Shown: positions 8,123 through 16,007 of the stretch, in pieces
How positions within the stretch are numbered: the stretch's first letter is position 1
Layout of the letters: each line of letters starts with the position of its first letter
NCBI GenBank assembly: GCA_049323655.1
Contig: JBMONO010000011.1
Coordinates: forward strand, 1 to 64,000
Source of the DNA: DB1 sp049323655
GTDB lineage: Bacteria > Desulfobacterota > Desulfobulbia > Desulfobulbales > SURF-16
DNA: 64,000 bases
Reading direction: 5' to 3'
Position numbers and translations under genes: made by a program
Notes under the pieces: generated by a model
Seen by the model: the letters and a program-made list of their open reading frames with translations, nothing else
What the model was told of the DNA's origin: nothing
Databases searched by the model: none

Positions 8123-8424
8123 ACCGCCGGTCCGTGAAATTTTTGTGTCTCGATCTGCCCGTAACGGCGGATCATCAGCAGCCGGGCCAGCCAGAAACCG
8201 ATGGTGAGGGCGATGAGTCGTTGCCAGTCGTGCCCCATCAGCAGATAAAAGGCAACCATGAGCAGAAAAATCCGGATCAGGAAACTTGCCGCCATCCTGC
8301 CTGCGAAACGTTTTTCCCCGGCCAGGGTGCGCACCGTGGACCACAGTCCCCGGAAGTAACAGATCCCGAGGAAAAATCCGAGAAAGGGCATGGTTGCCAG
8401 TAAAAGCAGATCAGCGTTCTGCAT
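8119..8424 (-). CDS. atpR: N-ATPase-specific membrane protein AtpR
   Basis: A 101-residue membrane protein with about three hydrophobic helices, the last followed by an arginine-rich LMIRRYG tail. AtpR is found only in N-ATPase operons and is thought to help place or assemble the c-ring, with conserved charged residues facing the membrane; here Arg and His residues lie inside the hydrophobic stretches (SFLIRIFLL, GHDWQRL). It overlaps atpQ by 14 nt and atpB by 4 nt. Identification rests on operon position, size and topology more than on strict motifs. Confidence 0.88.
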   Translation of the reverse strand: MQNADLLLLATMPFLGFFLGICYFRGLWSTVRTLAGEKRFAGRMAASFLIRIFLLMVAFYLLMGHDWQRLIALTIGFWLARLLMIRRYGQIETQKFHGPAV

Positions 8425-8728
8425 GGTTCTCCCTTTTTTCTCCCTCTTTCTTCATCCAGCGCCAGGCAGTGACGATGCCGAGGCAAAGGCCGATCAGGAA
8501 ACAGGTGACGGTCCAGGAAACGCTTTCTCTGCCGAACTGCTTGCTGTCAAGCCAGCGGCCGACGAAAACGCCGAGCACCGCCGGCACCGCCACTGTCCAG
8601 CCGATGACGCCGAACAGGCCGAGGCCGAAAAAGATGGGACGCTGTTTGTCTTTCTCTGCCTGCTGTCTTTTCCGATATTTCCTGGCAACAACGTCCGGCA
8701 GGTGCTCTTTGTAGGCCTTTTTCTGCAC
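8411..8728 (-). CDS. atpQ: N-ATPase-specific AtpI-like membrane protein AtpQ
   Basis: A 105-residue protein with a basic N-terminal half and two transmembrane helices carrying glycine-rich GLGLFGVIGW and GVFVGRWLD motifs, as in AtpI-family proteins (AtpQ of N-ATPases). The function is taken from the family: assembly of the membrane ring. The start is GTG at 8728 with CGGAG about 7 nt upstream. An ATG at 8760 belongs to another frame and only overlaps the atpC stop, so it is not used. Confidence 0.86.
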   Translation of the reverse strand: MQKKAYKEHLPDVVARKYRKRQQAEKDKQRPIFFGLGLFGVIGWTVAVPAVLGVFVGRWLDSKQFGRESVSWTVTCFLIGLCLGIVTAWRWMKKEGEKRENHAER

Positions 8729-8759
8729 GGCAGACTCCGGATGGGCGGGTGTCTCTCCA

Positions 8760-9158
8760 TCAGTTTTTTTTCAGTTCGGCAAAGCGGCGCAGCATGGCAT
8801 GTTCGAGGCCGGCCAGGGCGGTGCGCGCCTTTTTTTCCAAATCATCGAGCTGATAAAATTCATCTGCAACGACCCTGGCCAGTGACGGCAAATCCTTGCC
8901 TTCGATGCAGTTGCGGGTGGCGATCCGGATCGTTCTGCTCTGTTTGATCAGGGTGCCGTGATCCATGGCGAAAAAGAGGGGCCGGTTTTCCCCCTCCTGC
9001 ACGGTGAGGATGCCGGGAACAAGCACCGTTGCATAATCGGCATGGCGGGGGAGCAGGGTAAAAAATCCCTCAAGTCCTTCAGCCATCACCTTGACGACGC
9101 CATCGAACTGCCGAAAAGGACGGTTGGGAAGAAAAATGGCAAGAGAGAGACGGTTCAT
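8760..9158 (-). CDS. atpC: N-type ATPase epsilon subunit (AtpC)
   Basis: A 132-residue central-stalk subunit with an N-terminal beta-sandwich. FDGVVKVMAEGLEGFFTLLP resembles the epsilon N-terminal motif (GxxGxFxILPxH), and LPRHADYATVLVPG follows. The C-terminal third is helical and charged. The start overlaps the atpD stop as ATGA, making the second gene of the operon translationally coupled to the first. The atpD-atpC lead order is the signature of N-ATPase operons. Confidence 0.93.
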   Translation of the reverse strand: MNRLSLAIFLPNRPFRQFDGVVKVMAEGLEGFFTLLPRHADYATVLVPGILTVQEGENRPLFFAMDHGTLIKQSRTIRIATRNCIEGKDLPSLARVVADEFYQLDDLEKKARTALAGLEHAMLRRFAELKKN

Positions 9159-10588
9159 GTCGCGGCCTCGCCTGTTTCGGCTCCGTCATGTTGTTCTGTG
9201 CCGATGATGTCGTCGATGGCGCCGATCATGTAGAGGGACTGCTCCGGCGTATCAAGGAAATCACCGGCGAGAATGCGCTCGCAGCCGGCAATGGTCTGGT
9301 CCAGGGGCACCAGTCGGCCCGGGATGCCGGTGAACTGGGTGGTGGTGAAAAAGGGCTGGGTGAGGAAGCGTTCCAGTCGCCGCGCCGTGGCCACCGTCCT
9401 CCGGTCCGCCTCGGAGAGTTCCTCGATGCCGAGCATGGCGATGATGTCCTTGAGATCCTCATATTCGGCCAGCGTCCTTCTCGCCTCCCGGGCCACCCGG
9501 TAATGGCGGTCGGAGACGATGGCCGGATTCAGCATGCTTGAGGTGGAGGCCAGGGGATCGACCGCGGGATACAGTCCCTGACTGGCCCGTTTCCGCGAGA
9601 GCACCACAGAGGCGGAAAGGTGGGCGAAGGTGTGGGAGGCGGCGGGATCGGTAAAATCATCGGCCGGGACATAAACGGCTTGGACCGAGGTGATGGCACC
9701 GCTGGTGGTGGAGCAGATGCGCTCCTCCAGTTCGGCAAGCTCGGTGGCCAGGGTCGGCTGGTAGCCGACATGGGACGGGATACGCCCCATCATGCCGGAG
9801 ACCTCGGAGCCGGCCTGAATAAAGCGGAAGATATTGTCGATGAGCAGCAAAACGTCCTGCCGACGGTTATCGCGGAAAAATTCCGCCAGGGTCAGAGCGG
9901 CGTGCCCGACCCGGAAACGGGCCCCGGCCGGCTCGTTCATCTGGCCGAAGACCATGGCGGTCTTGCCCAGCACCCCGGCCTGTTCCATGTCACGGTAAAG
10001 TTCCTCCGCCTCCCGGCACCTCTCGCCGATGCCGCAGAAGAGGCTGACCCCCTTGTAAAGGCCGACCATGTTGTTGATCATTTCGGTGATGAGCACGGTT
10101 TTGCCTACCCCGGCGCCGCCGAAGAGCCCGGCCTTACCCCCTTTTTCCAGGGGTGAGAGAAGGTCGATGATCTTGATGCCGGTAGAGAATATTTCCGGCT
10201 GCACGGTGCGGCGCGACAGGGGAACCGTCGGCGGGTGGATGGAACGGCGTTCAAGTTCCGACGGCAGAGCAGAATCGAGGTCGATAGATTGACCGAAAAC
10301 ATTGAGCATCCGGCCGAGCAGGGCGTCGCCCACCGGCATGGTCAGGGGACGGCCATCGCCTGTCACCCGGTCACCCCGGGCCAGACCGGCAGTTGGAGTC
10401 AGGGCTATGGTGCGGACGGTTTTTTCATCCCGGTGGGCGGCCACCTCGAGGACAGTGGCTCGCTCTTTGCCTGTCGTCAAGCGGGTATAAAGAGGGGGCA
10501 GGGTCTCGGCAAAACAGACATCGACGACGCTGCCGCTGACCGCAGTGATTGATCCCTGGAAATCATGAGAGGAGGCAGGGGGCATCAC
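9155..10588 (-). CDS. atpD: N-type ATPase beta subunit (AtpD)
   Basis: The catalytic subunit, 477 aa, that hydrolyses or makes ATP at the head interfaces. Walker A is GGAGVGKT (residues 157-164), the catalytic glutamate is in CGIGERCREAEELY, and Walker B is in VLLLIDNIFRF. It is the first gene of the operon. Two starts are adjacent, GTG 10588 and ATG 10585, and neither has a clear ribosome binding site. F-type operons begin with atpB or atpI; a beta-first order is diagnostic of N-ATPases. N-ATPases usually occur beside a regular F-type operon elsewhere in the genome and are thought to work as ATP-driven ion pumps. That second operon is not in this window. Confidence 0.95.
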   Translation of the reverse strand: MMPPASSHDFQGSITAVSGSVVDVCFAETLPPLYTRLTTGKERATVLEVAAHRDEKTVRTIALTPTAGLARGDRVTGDGRPLTMPVGDALLGRMLNVFGQSIDLDSALPSELERRSIHPPTVPLSRRTVQPEIFSTGIKIIDLLSPLEKGGKAGLFGGAGVGKTVLITEMINNMVGLYKGVSLFCGIGERCREAEELYRDMEQAGVLGKTAMVFGQMNEPAGARFRVGHAALTLAEFFRDNRRQDVLLLIDNIFRFIQAGSEVSGMMGRIPSHVGYQPTLATELAELEERICSTTSGAITSVQAVYVPADDFTDPAASHTFAHLSASVVLSRKRASQGLYPAVDPLASTSSMLNPAIVSDRHYRVAREARRTLAEYEDLKDIIAMLGIEELSEADRRTVATARRLERFLTQPFFTTTQFTGIPGRLVPLDQTIAGCERILAGDFLDTPEQSLYMIGAIDDIIGTEQHDGAETGEAAT

Positions 10589-10680
10589 ACATATGACGGG
10601 ATATCGGCACAGGTGCCGGTTGACGGTTTGCCCAGCGCGGGGGAAGTGAAGATGCCACGCTGAACCGTGGCTTTTCTTTC

Positions 10681-10710
10681 AGTATGGGGCAGCGGCTTCG
10701 GCCCCGTCAA
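10681..10710 (-). promoter_or_regulatory. Candidate promoter of the N-ATPase operon
   Basis: The minus strand shows TTGACG (10710-10705) and CATACT (10686-10681) with an 18-nt spacer, five and four of six consensus bases. The leader before atpD would be near 90 nt and contains a GCCACG/CGTGGC hairpin (around 10652-10671) and a short GGCAC/GTGCC hairpin closer to the start. Regulation through this leader is possible but not shown. Confidence 0.4.
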
Positions 10711-10727
10711 GCAGAAGTTGAGGCCGA

Positions 10728-10754
10728 CCATGGCGGAGGAGTCCTCCGCCATGG
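10728..10754. repeat. Perfect 13-bp inverted repeat after the ndvB-like gene
   Basis: CCATGGCGGAGGA (10728-10740) and its exact complement (10742-10754) flank a single base. It lies just past the stop of the glucan synthase gene and could stop transcription or protect the 3' end of the message. No T run follows on the minus strand, so an intrinsic terminator is not certain. Confidence 0.6.
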
Positions 10755-10763
10755 CAGCGATTC

Positions 10764-13391
10764 TTATGGTGTTGTGCTCTGAACAGCGACGTTTTCCGGG
10801 TTGGCGGTGATGTTGCTGATCATCTTTTTGCCCGTCTTGGCAAAACCGCTGATCAGCGACATGATCACCGCTGCGACATAGGGAATGGACTGCACGAGCA
10901 GGACCAGTACCCAGACAAGCAGATCCGGCGGCGGGTTTTCCGTGCCCTGCCGCAGCATGATGGTAATGGCGGAGAGCCAGAGGGCGAGCATGATGAATCC
11001 CTCTTCCCGGGCGGTGGCCAGGGCCCGGAGCAGGGCGTGGGCCTTGGCTTGTTTCGGGGTGCGGAAAAAGGGTTTTGATTTGGTGACAAAACCGACAAAG
11101 ATTGCCTGGGAGATGGTGTGGGAAAGCGATAACCCGGCCACGGCCGAGGCAATGGTCTGACCGAGTGAGGCGCCGATGCGGGTGCGGTAGAGGTAGATCA
11201 TCTTGCCCACCTTGAAAACGAACAGGGTCAGCGGCATGGCGGAGAGGATGACAAGCGGCGGGTCGACCTTGATCGGGAAATAGATCATGCCGATCGACCA
11301 GCCGATGGCGGCCAGGGTGAAGACGAGGTTGAGACTGTCGGCCATCCACGGCAGCCAGCCGGCGATGAAATGATAGCGCTGGCCGCGGGTCAGCGCGGTG
11401 TTTTTGCGGAAGAGCAGGGCGCCGGCGTGCCGTCGCATGATCTGTACGGCCCCGTAGGCCCAGCGGAAACGCTGTTTCTTGAAATCGATGAAGGTGTCGG
11501 GCATCAGCCCCTTGCCGTAGGACTGGGGAATATAGGTGGCCTCATAGCCCCGTTCGAAGATGCGCAGACCGAGTTCGGCGTCCTCGGTGATGCACCATTC
11601 CGCCCAGCCGCCGACCTCTTCCAAAACTGATTTGCGTACCATGGTCATGGTGCCGTGCTGGATGATGGCGTTGCGTTCGTTTCTAGTCTGCATGCCGATA
11701 TAGAAAAAGCCCTGGTATTCGGCGTAACACATGGCCTTGAAGAGATTTTCCTGATCGTCACGGTAGTCCTGGGGCGCCTGGACGATGGCAATGGCCGGAT
11801 TGTCGAACTGGGGGGCGAGATCCTCCAGCCAGTCCGGGGTGACGATGTAATCGCTGTCAATGACCGCGATCACCTCCGCCTCCGGCGCGGTATGCCGGAG
11901 GGCGAAGTTGAGGGCACCGGCCTTGAAGCCGGCCAGTGGATCTTTGTGGAAGAAGCGGAAACGGGGGCCGAGTTTGGCGCAGTGTTCCCGCACCGGTTGC
12001 CAGACCGCCGGATCCTTGGTGTTGTTGTCAATGACGATGACTTCGAAACGGGGGTAGTCGAGGCGGGCGAGGGCGTCCAGGGTTTCAATCATCATGTCCG
12101 GCGGTTCGTTGTAGGCAGGCACATGGACCGACACCATCGGCAGCTTTTCCGGCGGCAGTTTGCGAATGACAAACGGCCGGCGCCACTGCTCGACCCAGGT
12201 CGCTTCGGCCCATTCATGGGCTTCGGCGAGCAGGATGACGACAACGCCGACAATGCCCACCACCATCAGGATACCGACGAGGATGGAGGTAAGGGTCATA
12301 TACTGGCGGGTGTAGGTATAGACGATCCAGACCGCGGCCGAGGCGGCGCCGAAAGCGACGATAGCGAGAAAACTGCGGCCCCGGGGCCGCAGGGTCCTGC
12401 TGTCGATGAGCAGCAGGGCGAAGGTGATGATGGCGATGCCGGCCGAGATGGCGGCGAGCAGGCGCCATTCCGGAATGTTGACGATGGGTGAGGTGAAGGG
12501 GAATTTCGGTTGCCGTTCAACGTTGTAAACCCCCCAGTAGGCTCCGACTGCGCCCTCGCTCACCCGTTTCCAGGGCTGATCGAATGCCTCCATGATATAG
12601 TAGGTGTAATTTTCCTGGGCCGCCCTGGCCAGAAAACGGCGGAGAAAGGTGGCCTGGTTGGCGACGGAGGCCACGGCGTCCTCCCTGGTTCTGCCGTTGC
12701 TCGGCCAGCCGACCTCGCCGATGATAATCGGTTTGCCGGGGAAGGTAGTCTTGAGCAGGTTGATGTGGTCAACAACATAATCCACTGCCCGGTCGACATG
12801 CACCCCCTCCCAGTAAGGCAGCATATGCACCGCGATATAATCGACATGGTTAACCAGTTCCGGGTAGCGGATCCAGACATGCCAGGGTTCGGCGGTGCTG
12901 ACCGGCACGTTGACGAGGGCGCGGACCCAGTCGAGATAGTTGGCCACCTGTTCGGGTTTGAGTTCGCCGCGCAGAATGGCCTCGTTGCCGATCACAAGGC
13001 GGATGACGTTTTGGAAGTTGTCCCGGGCGATCTGGATGACCTTTTTCACCTCCCGGTCGTTTTTAGCGAGATCGGCATCAAGCCAGGCGCCGAGAGTGAC
13101 GTTGTGGCCGTATTTACGCGCCAGGCGGGGGATTTCCGCCAGAGTACCCTCGACGGTGTAGCTGCGGATCGCATGGGTCTTGCCGGCAAGCAGGGCGAGA
13201 TCATCCTCGATTTCCTTTTCGGAGGGCAGGACGTGGGTCACGGCGCTCTGGCCGAGACGCATGGGGGAAAAGGAAAATCCCTGGATGCGTTCCGGCCAGG
13301 CCGGTTCCTGTTCCGGCTGATTAAACAGGCCCCAGATACTGATGGAAATAACGGCAATGGCAATGGCAATGAGGATGTTTGCTCTGTTCAT
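10764..13391 (-). CDS. GH17-GT2 fusion, NdvB-like beta-glucan synthase
   Basis: An 875-residue inner-membrane enzyme. One N-terminal helix (residues 5-22) leads to a periplasmic glycoside hydrolase 17 domain (about 35-305) with both expected glutamates: E137 in IGNEA and E226 in IIGEVGWPS. Three helices follow (about 310-390), then a cytoplasmic GT2 domain with DSD (512-514), TED (602-604) and QRFRW (640-644), the processive-synthase motif, and more helices at the C-terminus. The same architecture is known in Pseudomonas NdvB, where the GT2 part makes beta-1,3-glucan and the GH17 part acts as a transglycosylase that branches or cyclises it. The product is probably an osmoregulated periplasmic or exported glucan. 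The start at 13391 gives a proper N-terminal anchor; its ribosome binding site is weak. Confidence 0.88.
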   Translation of the reverse strand: MNRANILIAIAIAVISISIWGLFNQPEQEPAWPERIQGFSFSPMRLGQSAVTHVLPSEKEIEDDLALLAGKTHAIRSYTVEGTLAEIPRLARKYGHNVTLGAWLDADLAKNDREVKKVIQIARDNFQNVIRLVIGNEAILRGELKPEQVANYLDWVRALVNVPVSTAEPWHVWIRYPELVNHVDYIAVHMLPYWEGVHVDRAVDYVVDHINLLKTTFPGKPIIIGEVGWPSNGRTREDAVASVANQATFLRRFLARAAQENYTYYIMEAFDQPWKRVSEGAVGAYWGVYNVERQPKFPFTSPIVNIPEWRLLAAISAGIAIITFALLLIDSRTLRPRGRSFLAIVAFGAASAAVWIVYTYTRQYMTLTSILVGILMVVGIVGVVVILLAEAHEWAEATWVEQWRRPFVIRKLPPEKLPMVSVHVPAYNEPPDMMIETLDALARLDYPRFEVIVIDNNTKDPAVWQPVREHCAKLGPRFRFFHKDPLAGFKAGALNFALRHTAPEAEVIAVIDSDYIVTPDWLEDLAPQFDNPAIAIVQAPQDYRDDQENLFKAMCYAEYQGFFYIGMQTRNERNAIIQHGTMTMVRKSVLEEVGGWAEWCITEDAELGLRIFERGYEATYIPQSYGKGLMPDTFIDFKKQRFRWAYGAVQIMRRHAGALLFRKNTALTRGQRYHFIAGWLPWMADSLNLVFTLAAIGWSIGMIYFPIKVDPPLVILSAMPLTLFVFKVGKMIYLYRTRIGASLGQTIASAVAGLSLSHTISQAIFVGFVTKSKPFFRTPKQAKAHALLRALATAREEGFIMLALWLSAITIMLRQGTENPPPDLLVWVLVLLVQSIPYVAAVIMSLISGFAKTGKKMISNITANPENVAVQSTTP

Positions 13392-13412
13392 GAAGGTGTT
13401 CTGGTTACCGCT

Positions 13413-13517
13413 GAAAAATGATGGTCTCGCAAACCCGCAAACCATGGCGGGCGGAAAGGTGAAAACAACAAGTTACAATGCGCCGCCCGTCGGAACCGTG
13501 GCTTTTACGATTCCGAC
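13413..13517 (-). repeat. Dispersed intergenic repeat R1, copy 1
   Basis: Read on the minus strand this begins GTCGGAATCGTAAAA, contains CGCCATGGTTTGCGGG and ends GCGAGACCATCATTTT. The same order of blocks occurs at 39512-39620 and 42591-42691. The ends carry inverted TCGTAAAA-like motifs, so each copy may fold. A further related fragment, TTTTTGCGAGTGCATCAT, lies nearby around 13603-13622. It fills the gap between the MscS and glucan synthase genes. No ORF is found inside. Confidence 0.75.
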
Positions 13518-13664
13518 GAAAATGATCAACATCATCCAGCGTCATAGTGTGATTGTATCCGAAATTTACGGAAGCAGATATGGGAAAATACGAAAGAAAC
13601 ACATTATGATGCACTCGCAAAAAGTCAATCTCGGGAATGGCTAAGCTAAAAAGTCGCCATCACA

Positions 13665-16007
13665 TTATGGTGTTCCCTGACTCCTGATGTGGATATCGCG
13701 CTGGGGGAAGGGAATTTCGATGTTATGTCGACGAAAGGCGGCGTCAATGGCGAAGTTTATTTCGCTCAAGGTCCGGAATCTGCTGTCGACATCGTTCAGG
13801 AAAACGCGTAGTTCGAAGTTGAGGGCGCTGTCGCCGAACCCTATGAAAAAAGCGGTCGGCTTCGGCACCGAGCCATCGATGATGGTTTGTGGATGAGTGG
13901 CGCCGATTTCTTCGAGAATTTTTTTCACCAGCTCAGTGTCGCTGCCGTAGGCAACGCCGACCGGAATCCGCAGTCTGCCGAACTTATCGGAATACATCCA
14001 GTTCGTTACCTGGGAGGAGATGAGTTCGGAGTTGGGGACAATGACCTCCGCCCGGTCAAAGGTCGAGATCACGGTGGAACGGACGCTGATCTTCTTAACA
14101 TAGCCCTCCGTGTTGCCGACAACGATCCAGTCGCCCCGGCGGATGGGCTGTTCAAAGAGGAGAATGAGGCCGGAGATGAAGTTGTTGACGATGTTCTGCA
14201 GACCGAAACCGATGCCAACCGACAGGGCGCCGGCAATGACGGCAAGCGAGGTGAAGTTGACTCCGGCGATGGAAAGCCCGATGAGAATGGCGACGATGAT
14301 GCCTGTATAGCCGGCCAGGGTAACGATGGCGTCCCGGGCGCTCCTGCTCATGCGGGGGTCCTGGCTGAGGGATCGCTTGAGCCACGCCTTCCCCCAACGG
14401 GCAATGGTCCACAACAGGGTGAAGAAAAGCAGGCCGATGACGATGCGCAGAGGGGCGATGCGGGTGCCGGCGATGGTGACCCCATCGACGATGTAACGGG
14501 TCGACAGGGAGATGCCGGGCCATGAGCGGGTCCAGATATTGGCCACTGCGACAAGCAGAGTGAGCACCAGTAGAAAGCTGATGAGAACGTTCATCCAGAT
14601 GAAACTGGTGCCGGGCTCGTTGCCGGTCAGGCCGAGCTGTTTGCGGATTACGTGCGGCCAGCCGTCACCGCCGTAAGAGAGGCCTCGAAAGAGAGAGTTG
14701 ACGAGATGACGGACCAGGAAAAAAAAGGCAACAAGGGCCGCGGTCTGGGTGAAGCTTTTCAGGACATAAATGGAGATGTTGTGAAAACCGAGCAGTTCGG
14801 TGACGATGGCGGTGAGCAGAACAATGGTTAGAATGGCGCGCACCCAGAAAGTGGTTTTTTCCAGGCCAGGGATCCGGCGCAGCAGCCAGCCGAGCCTGGC
14901 CAGGGATGCACAGAGTGCGGTACCGGTCAGTAGACGGAAAAAATAATAATAGGAGGCGCCGGGTTCGTTGTCTGCCGGGGGGACGATGAGCAGAGAGAGG
15001 ATGGCGATGAGAAAAGCGGTGGTCCGCAGTTGTCGGCGAAAGGCCGGTGCCGCCTTCTCCGGCAGCGGCACCAGCGGGGGAGTATCCTGAACAGGACAGA
15101 AAAAAAGACGGATCAACCACAGTTGCAAGAAAAAGAAGACCAGGGCAAAACCTGCGGGGGCAAGGTACGTATACGAATCGATGTTCTGGGTCAGCAGGCG
15201 GCTATAGATGGTGATGACCAGTACCGGCAGGATGGAGGTCAGGTAAAGGGCTGCGCTGGCGGGCAGCGATCTGCCGAAGCCCTGACCGTGGCGGGCCTTG
15301 GCAATGAGGCGCTGTCTGCTCCAGAAAGCAAAGATCAGGCTGACGAGGACAAGAAACCCACCCACTGCGTAATTGAGCGGGGTGAAATGGGTCACCCCGC
15401 TGCGCTGTTTCAGAAAGGTGATGATATCCGCCGTCCAGGTTGAGCGCATGACGTAGAGATGTTGTAACAACTGGAAAAAGTCCATCCGCTTGTGGAAAAA
15501 CTGCCGGGTGGTGAGCAGTTCACGGTGTTTGCCGATCGCGGTCAGCACCTCCTCTCCCTTCACTTGGAGCAGGCGAATCTCTACGAGTTTCTTTTCCAGA
15601 GTCGATTTTTCCTTGAGCAGTTGCCGGCGCTGACGGGCCACCTCGGGGGTGTCGTTTTTTTCATCCGGACCGAAAACTGCAAGGGATTGCTCGATTCTGG
15701 CCAGTTCGGCCTGCCGTTCCTCGAGAAAACCGCGCGAGGCGGCCAGTGTCTCGTTTGTCTTTTTTGTCGCCTCAGCCAGGGTTTCGATGGTTACGGTATC
15801 CTTCCCCAGCGTTTTTTCGATGCGGGAGAGGGTAGTCAGTAAATCCGCGGTATCGGTCGCGGTCTGATCCAGGGCCGGGGCGTGCCTCGGAAGCAGGACT
15901 GACAGAAAGGAGAAGACGAGCATTAGCAGAATGGGGCGGCGTATTGTGTCAATTAAGGGTATTGGCATGGCCGCGAAAAAATATCGTGTAATCGTTGGAG
16001 AAATCAT
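13665..16007 (-). CDS. Large MscS-family mechanosensitive channel (MscK-like)
   Basis: A 780-residue channel protein. A signal peptide or first helix (residues 20-45) precedes a periplasmic coiled-coil region (about 50-180) of the DUF3772/MscK type. Eight to ten hydrophobic segments follow, and the C-terminal 200 residues hold the MscS core: the pore-helix motif GFGLQNIVNNFISGL, then EQPIRRGD and FDRAEVIVPNSEL of the beta domain. Such channels release solutes on hypo-osmotic shock. The start at 16007 overlaps the stop of the upstream HD-GYP gene as ATGA, so the two are translationally coupled. That coupling suggests the regulator and the channel respond to the same stimulus. Confidence 0.93.
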   Translation of the reverse strand: MISPTITRYFFAAMPIPLIDTIRRPILLMLVFSFLSVLLPRHAPALDQTATDTADLLTTLSRIEKTLGKDTVTIETLAEATKKTNETLAASRGFLEERQAELARIEQSLAVFGPDEKNDTPEVARQRRQLLKEKSTLEKKLVEIRLLQVKGEEVLTAIGKHRELLTTRQFFHKRMDFFQLLQHLYVMRSTWTADIITFLKQRSGVTHFTPLNYAVGGFLVLVSLIFAFWSRQRLIAKARHGQGFGRSLPASAALYLTSILPVLVITIYSRLLTQNIDSYTYLAPAGFALVFFFLQLWLIRLFFCPVQDTPPLVPLPEKAAPAFRRQLRTTAFLIAILSLLIVPPADNEPGASYYYFFRLLTGTALCASLARLGWLLRRIPGLEKTTFWVRAILTIVLLTAIVTELLGFHNISIYVLKSFTQTAALVAFFFLVRHLVNSLFRGLSYGGDGWPHVIRKQLGLTGNEPGTSFIWMNVLISFLLVLTLLVAVANIWTRSWPGISLSTRYIVDGVTIAGTRIAPLRIVIGLLFFTLLWTIARWGKAWLKRSLSQDPRMSRSARDAIVTLAGYTGIIVAILIGLSIAGVNFTSLAVIAGALSVGIGFGLQNIVNNFISGLILLFEQPIRRGDWIVVGNTEGYVKKISVRSTVISTFDRAEVIVPNSELISSQVTNWMYSDKFGRLRIPVGVAYGSDTELVKKILEEIGATHPQTIIDGSVPKPTAFFIGFGDSALNFELRVFLNDVDSRFRTLSEINFAIDAAFRRHNIEIPFPQRDIHIRSQGTP

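Noticed and set aside
8494..8760. ATG 8760 as an atpQ start
   Set aside because: That frame is proline/arginine-rich and unlike AtpQ; the GTG at 8728 in another frame has a ribosome binding site and the right product.
10585..11349. Long minus-strand ORF inside the glucan synthase region
   Set aside because: It is an alternative frame of the ndvB-like gene with proline/histidine/arginine-rich composition typical of antisense or shifted frames in GC-rich DNA.
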